Shown: positions 35,348-42,900 of the stretch, one piece after another | Position numbering within the stretch: the first letter of the stretch is position 1 | Layout of the letters: each line of letters begins with the position of its first letter | Source: Streptomyces sp. NRRL S-31 | Lineage (GTDB): Bacteria > Actinomycetota > Actinomycetes > Streptomycetales > Streptomycetaceae | NCBI RefSeq assembly: GCF_000718775.1 | Contig: NZ_JOCB01000013.1 | Coordinates: 62,001 to 126,000, forward strand | Direction of reading: 5' to 3' | DNA: 64,000 nt | The notes under the pieces: model-generated | Told to the model about the DNA's origin: nothing | Seen by the model: only the letters and a program-made list of their open reading frames with translations | Database searches by the model: none | Program-made: the position numbers and the translations under genes

Positions 35348-36242
35348 GGCGGAAGGGCAGGACCGCGGCCGGACCGATCGAGGCGGGGCCGAACCGGTCG
35401 CGGACGCGGTCCATGGCCTGTTCGGCCATGAGACGGGATTCTCGCGTGGTGTCCAGGCTGATCTGCTCGGTGACCCGACCGGCGTCGACGAGGTCCTCGG
35501 CCCTCAGCGCGATGCCGGTCAGCCGGGCGCGCTGGAGGCCCGCCGCGTCCATCAGCCGGTAGGCGACGGCACGCAGGTCCTGGTCATGGGCCGAGGGCTC
35601 CGGCCCTGGACGGCGCCACGGTCCGCGCCGCCCTGCTCGACCTCGTCGTCCGGCTCGGTCCGCTCGTACGGCGGCGGAGGCCGGCAGTGTCTGGGGAACG
35701 ACGGGGCGGGGATCGACGCCGCGGGCCCGGTCGGCGGCGAGGCGGCCGGCCCTCCTGCCCAGCAGGCGTTGCACGGTCGCCGGGGAGACGGCGGCGAGCC
35801 GCCCGACGGAGTGCATGCCGTAGTCGCGGAGCGCCGCGGCCTGACGGGGGCCGATGCCGTGCAGGGCCCGCACCGGCAGCGGCCCGAGCCAGTCCGCGAC
35901 CCGCCGCGGTGCGACGGCGAGCACGCCACCGGTCCCTTCGACCTGGGCGGAGGCGGTCGCGGCGACCGTGATCGTCGGTCCTATACCGACCCGGACGTCG
36001 ACGCCGAGCCGCGAGACGGTCCGGACGCGGAGCATCTCACCCAGGTGGGCGGCGTCGGTGCCGTGGTAGTGCAGGGCGCCTTTCAGGTCCACGAGGGCGC
36101 AGCCCGGGGGCAGGGCCTGGACGACCGGGGACAGCCCGGCCAGTAGCTCCAGCACCTCCCGGTAGACATCCTCCGGCAGCCGGTCGGGGCAGCACACGTG
36201 CATCACCACCGACTGCCCAACCCGCGACGCGTCCTTGTGCAT
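35337..36242 (-). CDS. rearranged Y-family DNA polymerase-like protein (DinB/ImuB type)
   Basis: A 301-residue protein related to Y-family lesion-bypass polymerases: MHVCCPDRLPEDVYREVLEL, SPVVQALPPGCALVDLKGAL, the helix-hairpin-helix LHGIGPRQAAALRDYGMHSV and ERARG-like DRARGVDPRPVVP, then a little-finger end PEPSAHDQDLRAVAYRLMDA and ISLDTTRESRL. The first catalytic acidic residues of true polymerases are missing, as in ImuB-type proteins. Between PASAAV and PEPSAHD the frame is open but nonsense (Arg/Gly-rich). The expected helix is readable there only on the opposite strand, so the gene carries an internal inversion plus deletion and is probably non-functional. ATG 36242 follows GGGAGG. Confidence 0.8.
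   Translation of the reverse strand: MHKDASRVGQSVVMHVCCPDRLPEDVYREVLELLAGLSPVVQALPPGCALVDLKGALHYHGTDAAHLGEMLRVRTVSRLGVDVRVGIGPTITVAATASAQVEGTGGVLAVAPRRVADWLGPLPVRALHGIGPRQAAALRDYGMHSVGRLAAVSPATVQRLLGRRAGRLAADRARGVDPRPVVPQTLPASAAVRADRAGRRGRAGRRGPWRRPGPEPSAHDQDLRAVAYRLMDAAGLQRARLTGIALRAEDLVDAGRVTEQISLDTTRESRLMAEQAMDRVRDRFGPASIGPAAVLPFRRAS
35603..35677 (+). other. inverted segment of the polymerase gene
   Basis: Read on the plus strand, this stretch encodes ALDGATVRAALLDLVVRLGP then LVRRR with 23 of 25 third positions G or C. This is the first helix of the little-finger domain expected in the minus-strand gene at exactly this point. On the minus strand the same bases give only ADRAGRRGRAGRRGPWRRPG. 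A local inversion is the simplest explanation; about 25 further residues of the domain are missing. Confidence 0.7.
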
Positions 36243-36268
36243 CGTCTTCACCTCCCACCATCCACGTT

Positions 36269-36289
36269 ATCGAACACAAAATCGAACAC
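36269..36289. repeat. 12-bp-period direct repeat in polymerase promoter
   Basis: ATCGAACAC occurs twice, at 36269 and 36281, separated by AAA. The core CGAAC is the LexA half-site of actinobacteria, but the copies are direct rather than inverted, so this is not a standard SOS box. Confidence 0.45.
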
Positions 36290-36418
36290 GCGAGTGCTGG
36301 TGCCACCGGCCGGGGGAGGGCAAGCCCAGCCGGTCGCGCGCTCATCGGACCGCGCACCATGGGGCAGCCGGAGCCGTTCCCGCCCGCCTCCGATGTCACG
36401 GTGCCGGCCGATGTCCGC

Positions 36419-37357
36419 TCACGCCGTACGGGGCCGACGGCCCGGAGTCTTCTTCTCGGCCGTCTTCCGGGCGGCCGTCCGCTTCGCCGCGGTCTTCTCG
36501 GCCGGCTGCTTCTTCGCTGCCGCCTTCTTCGCCGGCTTCGGCAGCTCGCGCACCTCCGCGGGGCCGGTGTCCCCGGTCCGGGACGCCTTGGCCTTCTGCA
36601 CCGACTGCTGCAACGCCGCCATCAGGTCCAGCACCTGCGCGGGTTCCTCCGGCGCGGGCGCCTCCGGCAGCGGCTTCTCCTCCCGCTTGGCTTCGATGAT
36701 CCGCGCGATCGCCTCGGTGTACCGGTCGGTGAAATCGGGACCCTCCAGCGCGTCGACGGTCATCGTCTCCATGAGGGCGAGCGCGCCGTCGATCTCCTGC
36801 TCCGACACCTCGGCCGGCGCCGGCAACAGTTCGGAGGGATCGCGGATCTCGTCCGGCCAGCGCATGGCGTGCAGCACCAGGACGTCGTCGCGTACGCGCA
36901 GGAGCCCCAGCCGCTCGCGGCCGGACCAGGCGTACTTGGCGACCGCCACCTTCGAGGACCGCGCCAGCGCCTTGGCCAACAGCTTGTACGGCTTCGCCGC
37001 GACCTGGCCGGCTGGCTGGAGGTAGTAGCCCTCGGCGATCCGGATCGGGTCGACCGACTCCAGCGGCACGAACGCGTCGATCTCGATCGCCTTGGCGGTG
37101 GGCAGGGGCAGGTTGCTCAGATCCTCGTCCGTGATCGGGATGACCTGTGTCCGGGTCAGCTCATAGCCCTTGCCGATCTCGTCCTGGGAGACCTCCCGGT
37201 CCTCCAGCTCGCACACCTTGCGGTAGCGCACCCGCCCCTGATCGGCCAGGTGGTACTGGTGGAAGCGGATGCTGTGGTCCTCGGAGGCGCTGACCACCTG
37301 GATCGGCACCGTGACCAGGCCAAACGTGATCGCGCCGGACCAGATCGTTCGGGGCAT
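36419..37357 (-). CDS. ku: Ku, DNA end-binding protein
   Basis: Homodimeric Ku binds double-strand breaks and recruits ligase D in bacterial non-homologous end joining. The 312-residue protein starts MPRTIWSGAITFGLVTVPIQ, the invariant Ku start, and has FHQYHLADQGRVRYRKVCEL, ITDEDLSNLPLPTAKAIEID, VLVLHAMRWPDEIRDP and MTVDALEGPDFTDRYTEAIA. After the core of about 260 residues comes a Lys/Ala-rich tail, as in the long actinobacterial Ku proteins that bind DNA more tightly. AAAGGTG precedes the ATG. No ligD is in the window. Confidence 0.96.
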   Translation of the reverse strand: MPRTIWSGAITFGLVTVPIQVVSASEDHSIRFHQYHLADQGRVRYRKVCELEDREVSQDEIGKGYELTRTQVIPITDEDLSNLPLPTAKAIEIDAFVPLESVDPIRIAEGYYLQPAGQVAAKPYKLLAKALARSSKVAVAKYAWSGRERLGLLRVRDDVLVLHAMRWPDEIRDPSELLPAPAEVSEQEIDGALALMETMTVDALEGPDFTDRYTEAIARIIEAKREEKPLPEAPAPEEPAQVLDLMAALQQSVQKAKASRTGDTGPAEVRELPKPAKKAAAKKQPAEKTAAKRTAARKTAEKKTPGRRPRTA

Positions 37358-37546
37358 GGCACACCTTTCGCACTCACCCCGAGCACCACCAGGCTATGAA
37401 CGCCACCGACACCCCGCACGCGCACCCACCCGAACGGGTACGCCCGCGATGCCCCACCTCGCCCGGCGGCGTCGGGCGACGCACTGAGTTGTCGGCGAGG
37501 CTCCCCACCGGCTGTGCTCGTCGAAAGGGTGCCGGGCGTCCCTGCG

Positions 37547-38353
37547 TCAGAACGGTGGGTCTTCGAAGGAGCCGCCTGTCCCTTCGGCCGCCCACCCGGA
37601 TTCACGTTCGGCCTTGAGACGGGCGTAACGCTCGCGGGCTGCCATGTCGTCCGCGTTCTCCAGGTCGCTGGTGTCGTGACCCCATGCCTTCATCGCGTCC
37701 AGGACGCGGTCTCGGTTGTAGCGGTCGGTGCTGGTGGCCAGCAGACGCCGGGCGTGGGTGACCAGCTCGCCCCGGTGCGTGGTGAGAACGGGATGCTCTG
37801 AGAGGGGGATCGCAGCGACGAGGGCCGCGTCGCGTACCTCCGCGTTGCCGTGGCCGAGAAGGGGATGGACAGCGGAGAAGATCGCCGGGCGCAGGTTTCG
37901 GAACTCCCGCATCTCCCCGTACTCGTCGAGGAATCCCTTGCCGAAATGGCGTTCGCCGAGGGCGACGCACTCGTCGTCGGCGTCGTAGGCGGTGCCCCTG
38001 AGCCACTCAAGCAGTCTCACGAGGGTGGGATGGTGGGGAGGAATGCCGGCATCGCGGCCGAAGTGGTCTGTCGCGATGGCCGGGTGGTTGAGGATGGCGG
38101 CGAGGTAGAGGGCTACGGGCACGGTGGCTTCGTAGATGGTGTTCTGGTGGGTCACTTCCCTGAGCGCGTTATCGGTGGCGGCGGCTCTGGCGACCGGGTC
38201 GTGGCTGAGGATCCGCGCCAGCGCAGTCGGCAGGGATTCGCCTGTCCCGCGTGCGGTGGTGAGCGACGCCCAATCTGTGCTGTCCAGGAGCGCTTGATAG
38301 TGGGGCAGCTCGTGGGGGCGGGACTTGTCGATCCGGCTGCGGCTGTTGATCAC
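37547..38353 (-). CDS. helical-repeat (HEAT-like) hypothetical protein
   Basis: A 268-residue cytoplasmic protein built of helix pairs such as TALARILSHDPVARAAATDN, VALYLAAILNHPAI, RDAALVAAIPLSEHPVLTTH and ARRLLATSTDRYNRDRVLDA, which looks like an alpha-solenoid of HEAT type. Proteins of this kind in Streptomyces are uncharacterised; some act as immunity or scaffold proteins. The GTG at 38353 follows TAGCCT by six bases and lacks a ribosome site, so it is probably leaderless. It stands alone. Confidence 0.75.
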   Translation of the reverse strand: MINSRSRIDKSRPHELPHYQALLDSTDWASLTTARGTGESLPTALARILSHDPVARAAATDNALREVTHQNTIYEATVPVALYLAAILNHPAIATDHFGRDAGIPPHHPTLVRLLEWLRGTAYDADDECVALGERHFGKGFLDEYGEMREFRNLRPAIFSAVHPLLGHGNAEVRDAALVAAIPLSEHPVLTTHRGELVTHARRLLATSTDRYNRDRVLDAMKAWGHDTSDLENADDMAARERYARLKAERESGWAAEGTGGSFEDPPF

Positions 38354-38359
38354 AGGCGG

Positions 38360-38365
38360 AGGCTA
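38360..38365 (-). promoter_or_regulatory. -10 element of leaderless HEAT-like gene
   Basis: TAGCCT on the minus strand, six bases, then GTG at 38353. Confidence 0.55.
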
Positions 38366-38454
38366 TAGCGTCTGGGATCCAGTGCGGGGCGGGATGCCAT
38401 GGCACCGCGGCGTTCGGATCGCTCACGAGCCGCGGCAGCACCGGTCGCCAGTGC

Positions 38455-39306
38455 TCAGCGACCGAACGCCGTGGTCGCGATCTGGACGAAGGAGCGGATC
38501 AGCGGGTTGGTGTCACCCTCGTTCCACACCGCCACCACTCGGCTCGGCGGCATGTCGATCAGTGGTACCACCGTCAGTTCCGCGGGGAGGCCGTGTCCGA
38601 GCGGGGCCAGGCCGACCGTGCCGTTCCACAGCACGGCCTGCCGGCACTCCTGGACGGCGCGCACCACCGGGCCCTCGCGCGGCCTGCCGCCGTTCCAGTA
38701 CGACTGCCACACGGGATCGGTGCCTCGCGGGAACCGGAACCAGTGGCGGTCGTCCAGTTCGGCCAGCCGCAGCCGCTCGCGGCGGGCCAGCGGATCGTCG
38801 GCGCGCAGGACCACGCCCACCGGATCGCTTCGCAGCGCACGCACCGTCAGGGCGGTCTCGTCGAACGGCGCCCGAGTCAGCGCGACGTCAACCAGTCCGG
38901 CGCGCAGCCCGCAGGTCGGGTCGGTCAGGTCGGTTTCGCGGACGCGGATGTCGATGCCGGGGTGGTGTCGGCGGTAGGCGGCGGCCAGCCTGGCCACGCC
39001 CGGGTCGGTACCGTCGCCCAGGATGCCGATGGTGATGGTCGCGACGCCGGCCGCAGCGCTCACGCGTAGCCGGACGCGGTCGGCATGGTCGAGGAGGGCC
39101 CGCGCCTCGTCGAACAGCACCGTGCCCACCGGAGTGAGCGTGACGCCGGCAGGCGAGCGGGCGAAGAGCAGGGCCCCGACATCGGCCTCCAACTGCTTGA
39201 TCGCCCGGCTCAGCGGCGGCTGACTCATGTGCAGTCGGGCGGCGGCCCGGCCGAAGTGGAGTTCCTCGGCGACCGCCACGAAGTAGCGCAACGTCCGTAG
39301 CTCCAC
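38455..39306 (-). CDS. LysR-family transcriptional regulator
   Basis: A 283-residue LysR protein: N-terminal winged helix (LRTLRYFVAVAEELHFGRAA, then RLHMSQPPLSRAIKQLEADV), linker helix, and a periplasmic-binding-like effector domain (TITIGILGDGTDPGVARLAA to the C-terminus). The GTG at 39306 lies six bases after TATCGT, with no ribosome site. It is divergent from a cupin/DoxX pair with 81 bp between the start codons, the usual arrangement for a LysR activator and its targets. The inducer is unknown. Confidence 0.93.
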   Translation of the reverse strand: MELRTLRYFVAVAEELHFGRAAARLHMSQPPLSRAIKQLEADVGALLFARSPAGVTLTPVGTVLFDEARALLDHADRVRLRVSAAAGVATITIGILGDGTDPGVARLAAAYRRHHPGIDIRVRETDLTDPTCGLRAGLVDVALTRAPFDETALTVRALRSDPVGVVLRADDPLARRERLRLAELDDRHWFRFPRGTDPVWQSYWNGGRPREGPVVRAVQECRQAVLWNGTVGLAPLGHGLPAELTVVPLIDMPPSRVVAVWNEGDTNPLIRSFVQIATTAFGR

Positions 39307-39312
39307 GCCGCA

Positions 39313-39318
39313 ACGATA
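39313..39318 (-). promoter_or_regulatory. -10 element of leaderless lysR gene
   Basis: TATCGT on the minus strand, six bases, then GTG at 39306, inside the LysR/cupin divergent region. Confidence 0.55.
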
Positions 39319-39387
39319 CCCATGAGGTATCGGCGCCGCGGGACAGGTCTTGGACAGCCCCGGGGCTCCGGCGGTGAACTCGTGAGC

Positions 39388-39882
39388 ATGACCGAAGAAG
39401 CGAAGACCGGCGAGCCGCAGGCCCACCCCGCTGTATCGCTGACGGGTCCCGGCGATGGCGAGATGATCATTCTGGGCAGCACGCGCATGCGGGTCCTGGA
39501 GGACGGCAGCCACACCGGGCACCGCCTCGCGATCGCCGAGTCCGTTCTCGCCCCGCACACCCAGGGACCGCCGCAGCACCGCCACGCCCGACACGACGAG
39601 GGCTTCTACGTCCTGTCCGGAACCGTGCGATTCACCGTCGCAGACGAGGACTACGACGCCGTCACGGGCACCCTCGTGATGGTTCCGCCCGGTACCCCGC
39701 ACACCTTCGCCAACCTGACCGACCAACCCGCCGTCATGCTCAGCACATTCACCCCCGACCGGTACGTGCAGTACTTCCGGGACCTCCGGGAACTACTCGC
39801 CGACGGCCGGCCGCTGACGCCACAGGCCAACGTCGACGCGATGAGCCGCTACGCGACCGAGCCCGCCACCGATCTCACCTGA
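39388..39882 (+). CDS. cupin-domain protein
   Basis: A 164-residue single-cupin protein. Motif 1 is PQHRHARHDEGFYVLSGTVR (metal-binding His and Glu), motif 2 is GTLVMVPPGTPHTFANLTDQ. It could be a small dioxygenase, isomerase or sensor; the motifs do not decide. The ATG at 39388 is chosen over a GTG two codons earlier; the ribosome site (GGTGA) is weak. The DoxX gene follows after 78 bp and LysR is divergent. Confidence 0.88.
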   Translation: MTEEAKTGEPQAHPAVSLTGPGDGEMIILGSTRMRVLEDGSHTGHRLAIAESVLAPHTQGPPQHRHARHDEGFYVLSGTVRFTVADEDYDAVTGTLVMVPPGTPHTFANLTDQPAVMLSTFTPDRYVQYFRDLRELLADGRPLTPQANVDAMSRYATEPATDLT

Positions 39883-39960
39883 AGCCGACGGGACCGCACG
39901 GCCCGGCAGGCAACGCAACCAGCGGGCCCTCGTCAACCGGCAGGCCCATGAACGGGAACC

Positions 39961-40320
39961 ATGGACATCGCCTATTGGATCGTCGCGGGACCACTCGCCA
40001 CCTTCTACGTCTACGCGGGCACGCTGAAGGTGATCCGCAGCCGAGATCAACTCCGACCGATGATGGCCTGGGTAGACCACATACCCTTGCCTGCCCTCAG
40101 AGCGCTGGGGACGGTCGAGATGCTCGGCGCGACCGGCCTGGTCCTCCCGCCGCTGACCGGCATCGCTCCCTCGCTGGTGCCCGCCGCGGCCATCGGCTTC
40201 GTACTCCTGCAGACCGGCGCGATCGCCGTCCACCCGAGGGGAGAAGACCGCCGGATCGCACTCAACGCCGGGCTCACCGTCACCGCGGCCGTGACCATCT
40301 GGCCGGCCACCCGGCTGTGA
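39961..40320 (+). CDS. DoxX-family membrane protein
   Basis: A 119-residue protein with four predicted membrane helices (IVAGPLATFYVYAGTLKV, LGTVEMLGATGLVLPPLTGI, LVPAAAIGFVLLQTGAIAV and a last one at GLTVTAAVTIW). DoxX-like proteins are linked to quinone or thiol redox at the membrane. GGGAACC precedes the ATG. It is downstream of the cupin gene, and the pair is probably LysR-controlled. Confidence 0.87.
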   Translation: MDIAYWIVAGPLATFYVYAGTLKVIRSRDQLRPMMAWVDHIPLPALRALGTVEMLGATGLVLPPLTGIAPSLVPAAAIGFVLLQTGAIAVHPRGEDRRIALNAGLTVTAAVTIWPATRL

Positions 40321-40416
40321 TCGGGCCCAGTCCTCGCCGGGTGGATGATCACGCGACGGCGAGGGCCGTGTCCCTGTGGCCCTCGAACAGCACACGACAG
40401 GGTCCCGCGGTCCCGG

Positions 40417-40770
40417 TCAGGCCCGCTGCCGGGTGGCGCGGTAGGCGGCGATCAGCGCCGTGAGCTGGCGGTTGAATCCCTCGGCCTCCTGCAGGGCCGC
40501 GTCCGGCATCGGGTCGTCGTCGGAGTATCCGGGTGCGGGGTGTCCGGTGATGTGCTCGCACAGGGCGTCCAGGCGGTCCATCAGGGCGGCGCGGCGCGCC
40601 TGTTCCGGGCTCAGTGACCGCAGCCAGGCCAAGCGGTCCGCGGCCGTTCCCGGTCGCGGGGGCAGGTCCCGGCGGATGCCGTCGGCCCGTGCGGCGAGGG
40701 TCTTGCGCACCGGCAGGCGCAGCGCCGCGACCAGTGCGTCGGGAGGGGCTTCCAGCGGGGTCGTCGTCAT
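40417..40770 (-). CDS. hypothetical helical protein
   Basis: A 117-residue cytoplasmic, largely helical protein (RRDLPPRPGTAADRLAWLRS, SPEQARRAALMDRLDALCEH, QEAEGFNRQLTALIAAYRAT). Family and function unknown. The ATG at 40770 has no strong ribosome site; TTGTCA lies 29 bases upstream. It is convergent with DoxX and divergent from cbiZ. Confidence 0.7.
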   Translation of the reverse strand: MTTTPLEAPPDALVAALRLPVRKTLAARADGIRRDLPPRPGTAADRLAWLRSLSPEQARRAALMDRLDALCEHITGHPAPGYSDDDPMPDAALQEAEGFNRQLTALIAAYRATRQRA

Positions 40771-40982
40771 ATGCCCACGGTCGCAGGAGGCACTGACAAC
40801 GGGGTGCGCGGCGGACCTGCGGTCAGCCGTCCGGGGCGCGTTCAGGGCGCAATCAGCCCAGTCCCCGGTCCCCGGTCCCGGGGTCGCAGCCGGCCCGGCC
40901 GCGCAGAGGACCCGGCGGCACTGAAGCCCGGGTGCGTGTGCGTACGATCACCGGGTTCCCGCACCACGAGGAGTCCAGCCCG

Positions 40983-41654
40983 GTGACCGTCATCCCGCCG
41001 CCCCGCCCCGTCGACAGCGCGCTGTCGGTACGGCGGCTGACCCGCGCCGAGGACGGCCGGCAGCTGCACGCCCTGCTCTGGCGGGCCGGCGCCGGCTGGC
41101 GGATGATCAGCAGTGCCGTCCTCGGCGGAGGCATCGGCGAGCGGACCTGGGTGCTGAACGCCCAGGTCGCCCACGGCTACCGCCGTACCGACCCCGAGCG
41201 GCACCTGGCCGACCTGGCCCACGGCGCCGGGGCGCACGGGCCGGGAGTCGGCCTGATGACGGCCGCCGACGTCCAGGCGTACGGCCACGCGCACGACGGC
41301 GGTGTCGAGGCGGTCGTCACCGCGGGGCTGGGGGTGCGCGGCTGGGCCGCCTCCCCGGCGCCGGGCACGGCCGGGCCGGCCGAGCCGGGCACGGTCAACA
41401 TCGTCGTCGCGCTCCCCGTGGCGCTGACCGACGCCGCGCTGGTGAACGCGGTGACCACCGCCACGGAGGCCAAGGTGCAGGCGCTGCTCGACGCGGGGTA
41501 CGACTGCTCCGGCACCCCCACCGACGCCGTCTGCGTCGCGGCTCGCACTCCGGTGGCCGGCGGCGAGACACACTCCTTCGCGGGCCCTCGCTCGCTGTGG
41601 GGCGCCCGTCTGGCCCGTGCGGTCCACGCGGCCGTACGCGCCGCCGCACAGTGA
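40983..41654 (+). CDS. cbiZ: adenosylcobinamide amidohydrolase
   Basis: CbiZ cleaves the aminopropanol side chain of adenosylcobinamide to adenosylcobyric acid, allowing salvage of incomplete corrinoids. The 223-residue protein has SSAVLGGGIGERTWVLNAQV, GAHGPGVGLMTAADVQAYGH, VEAVVTAGLGVRGWAASP, GTVNIVVALPVALTDAALVN and the closing AGYDCSGTPTDAVCVA, all typical. The GTG at 40983 has GAGGAG eight bases upstream, and TACGAT at 40943-40948 is a good -10. No other cobalamin gene or cobalamin riboswitch is near. Confidence 0.9.
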   Translation: MTVIPPPRPVDSALSVRRLTRAEDGRQLHALLWRAGAGWRMISSAVLGGGIGERTWVLNAQVAHGYRRTDPERHLADLAHGAGAHGPGVGLMTAADVQAYGHAHDGGVEAVVTAGLGVRGWAASPAPGTAGPAEPGTVNIVVALPVALTDAALVNAVTTATEAKVQALLDAGYDCSGTPTDAVCVAARTPVAGGETHSFAGPRSLWGARLARAVHAAVRAAAQ

Positions 41655-41749
41655 CGGCCGGAAGGCGCCCGTCACGGCCCGAGACAGGTGACGCGGGAGG
41701 CGCCCGCACGGCCCCGACGGGTAACAGGGAAGGCACCCGTCGGCCCCGA

Positions 41750-41849
41750 CGGGCGAGAGGGCCCGCACGGCCCCGAACGGGCGAGGGGGCCCGCACGGCC
41801 CCGAACGGGCGAGGGGGCCCGCACGGCCCCGAACGGGCGAGGGGGCCCG
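41750..41849 (+). repeat. 28-bp tandem repeat, about 3.5 copies
   Basis: Unit CGGGCGAGGGGGCCCGCACG followed by GCCCCGAA, repeated at 41750, 41778, 41806 and partly at 41834, nearly identical; degenerate copies extend back to about 41662. It lies between the convergent cbiZ and VOC genes and can fold into GGGCCC-centred hairpins, so it may act as a multi-copy terminator. Confidence 0.8.
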
Positions 41850-41925
41850 GCGGTGCGCTCCGCGGGTCCGGCGAACCGCGCGGCACGGAACACACGGTCC
41901 CGTGGCGGCCGGCCGCCTCGCCCGG

Positions 41926-42309
41926 TCACGGTGACGCGGGGAGGAGCCTGCGAACCAGTTCCTGGTCCCACTCCACGTACTCGATGCTCGCGCCGTCCGC
42001 GTGCCGGGCGTAGAGGAACCGTCCCGTCGGGCCGCCGGTCACCGGGGTGGTGAGGACGGCTCCGGCGGACTCCAGCGTGGCGCGCAGGGCGCCGAGGTCG
42101 TCGACGACGACGGTGGCCGAGGCATGACCGTATTTCGCGCGTTCCTCGGCCGGTCCGCCGATGACCAGGAAGTCACCGATGGCGGCGAGGCCGACCTTGT
42201 GGAACGCCAGCCGCAGATGAGGCTGTTCGCCGGTGAGCCGTTCCAGCAGGGGGAGCGCACCGTCGAGGTCGTCGGTCCACAGGCGGGCGTATGTCTTCAG
42301 GATGGTCAT
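41926..42309 (-). CDS. VOC-family (glyoxalase/bleomycin-resistance-like) protein
   Basis: A 127-residue single-module VOC protein (MTILKTYARLWTDDLDGALP, FLVIGGPAEERAKYGHASAT, GRFLYARHADGASIEYVEWD). VOC proteins bind metals and act as lyases, dioxygenases or drug binders; the role here is unknown. GGGGAG lies seven bases before the ATG. It is divergent from an HxlR regulator with 96 bp between the start codons, so it is the likely target of that regulator, and the pair may respond to an electrophile or quinone stress. Confidence 0.88.
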   Translation of the reverse strand: MTILKTYARLWTDDLDGALPLLERLTGEQPHLRLAFHKVGLAAIGDFLVIGGPAEERAKYGHASATVVVDDLGALRATLESAGAVLTTPVTGGPTGRFLYARHADGASIEYVEWDQELVRRLLPASP

Positions 42310-42334
42310 GACGGAACTCCCCACGGTCTCTTCC

Positions 42335-42349
42335 GGTTACTGGGAAACC
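42335..42349. promoter_or_regulatory. candidate HxlR operator
   Basis: GGTT-N7-AACC dyad in the 96-bp divergent region between the VOC and HxlR genes. Confidence 0.35.
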
Positions 42350-42405
42350 GTAGGTGAGTATGCTCCGACCTGGAAGAACGCACTTCTCGGTGAGAGAGGC
42401 ACCTG

Positions 42406-42825
42406 ATGGAAACCGAGCGGACCGGGCGCGCGCCCGAGGACACGGACGTGACGCGCGCCGACTCCCTGGCACGCGAGATCTTCGCGGGGGTGGCCAACAA
42501 GTGGGCTCTGCTGATCATCAACGTCCTGGGATCGCGGACGCTGCGGTTCACCGAGGTGCGGACCGAGGTGGAGGGCATCAGCCACAAGATGCTCACGCAG
42601 ACCCTGCGAGGGCTGGAGAGGGACGGAGTGGTGCACCGGACGGTGTACGCGACGGTGCCGCCCCGGGTGGACTACCGGCTCACCGAGGCGGGCCGGGCCC
42701 TGCGCGAGACGGTCAACGGCATGTGCGCCTGGACCCGCCGCCACCTGGACGAGATCGAGGCCGCGCGGCGCCGTTTCGATGAGCGGGAGCGGGACAAGGC
42801 GCGGGAGCAGAACCCCACGCGGTGA
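42406..42825 (+). CDS. HxlR-family transcriptional regulator
   Basis: A 139-residue winged-helix protein with the HxlR core: FAGVANKWALLIINVLGSRT, RFTEVRTEVEGISHKMLTQT, LRGLERDGVVHRTVYATVPP, VDYRLTEAGRAL. There is no conserved N-terminal redox Cys, so effector sensing is not by the usual thiol switch. GAGAGG lies before the ATG. It is divergent from the VOC gene it probably controls. An octamer repeat begins 20 bp after its stop. Confidence 0.93.
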   Translation: METERTGRAPEDTDVTRADSLAREIFAGVANKWALLIINVLGSRTLRFTEVRTEVEGISHKMLTQTLRGLERDGVVHRTVYATVPPRVDYRLTEAGRALRETVNGMCAWTRRHLDEIEAARRRFDERERDKAREQNPTR

Positions 42826-42844
42826 GCTACGGTCCCGCCCGGTG

Positions 42845-42900
42845 CCTGTGGTCCTGTGGTCCTGTGGTCCTGTGGTCCTGTGGTCCTGTGGTCCTGTGGT
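42845..42900 (+). repeat. perfect 8-bp tandem repeat, 7 copies
   Basis: CCTGTGGT repeated seven times without a mismatch, just after the HxlR stop. A simple repeat of this purity should change copy number by slippage. It is outside any clear gene. Confidence 0.95.

Noticed and set aside
41750..41849. CRISPR array
   Set aside because: Units are contiguous without variable spacers; same for the 14-bp array at 51022-51129. No cas genes are present.
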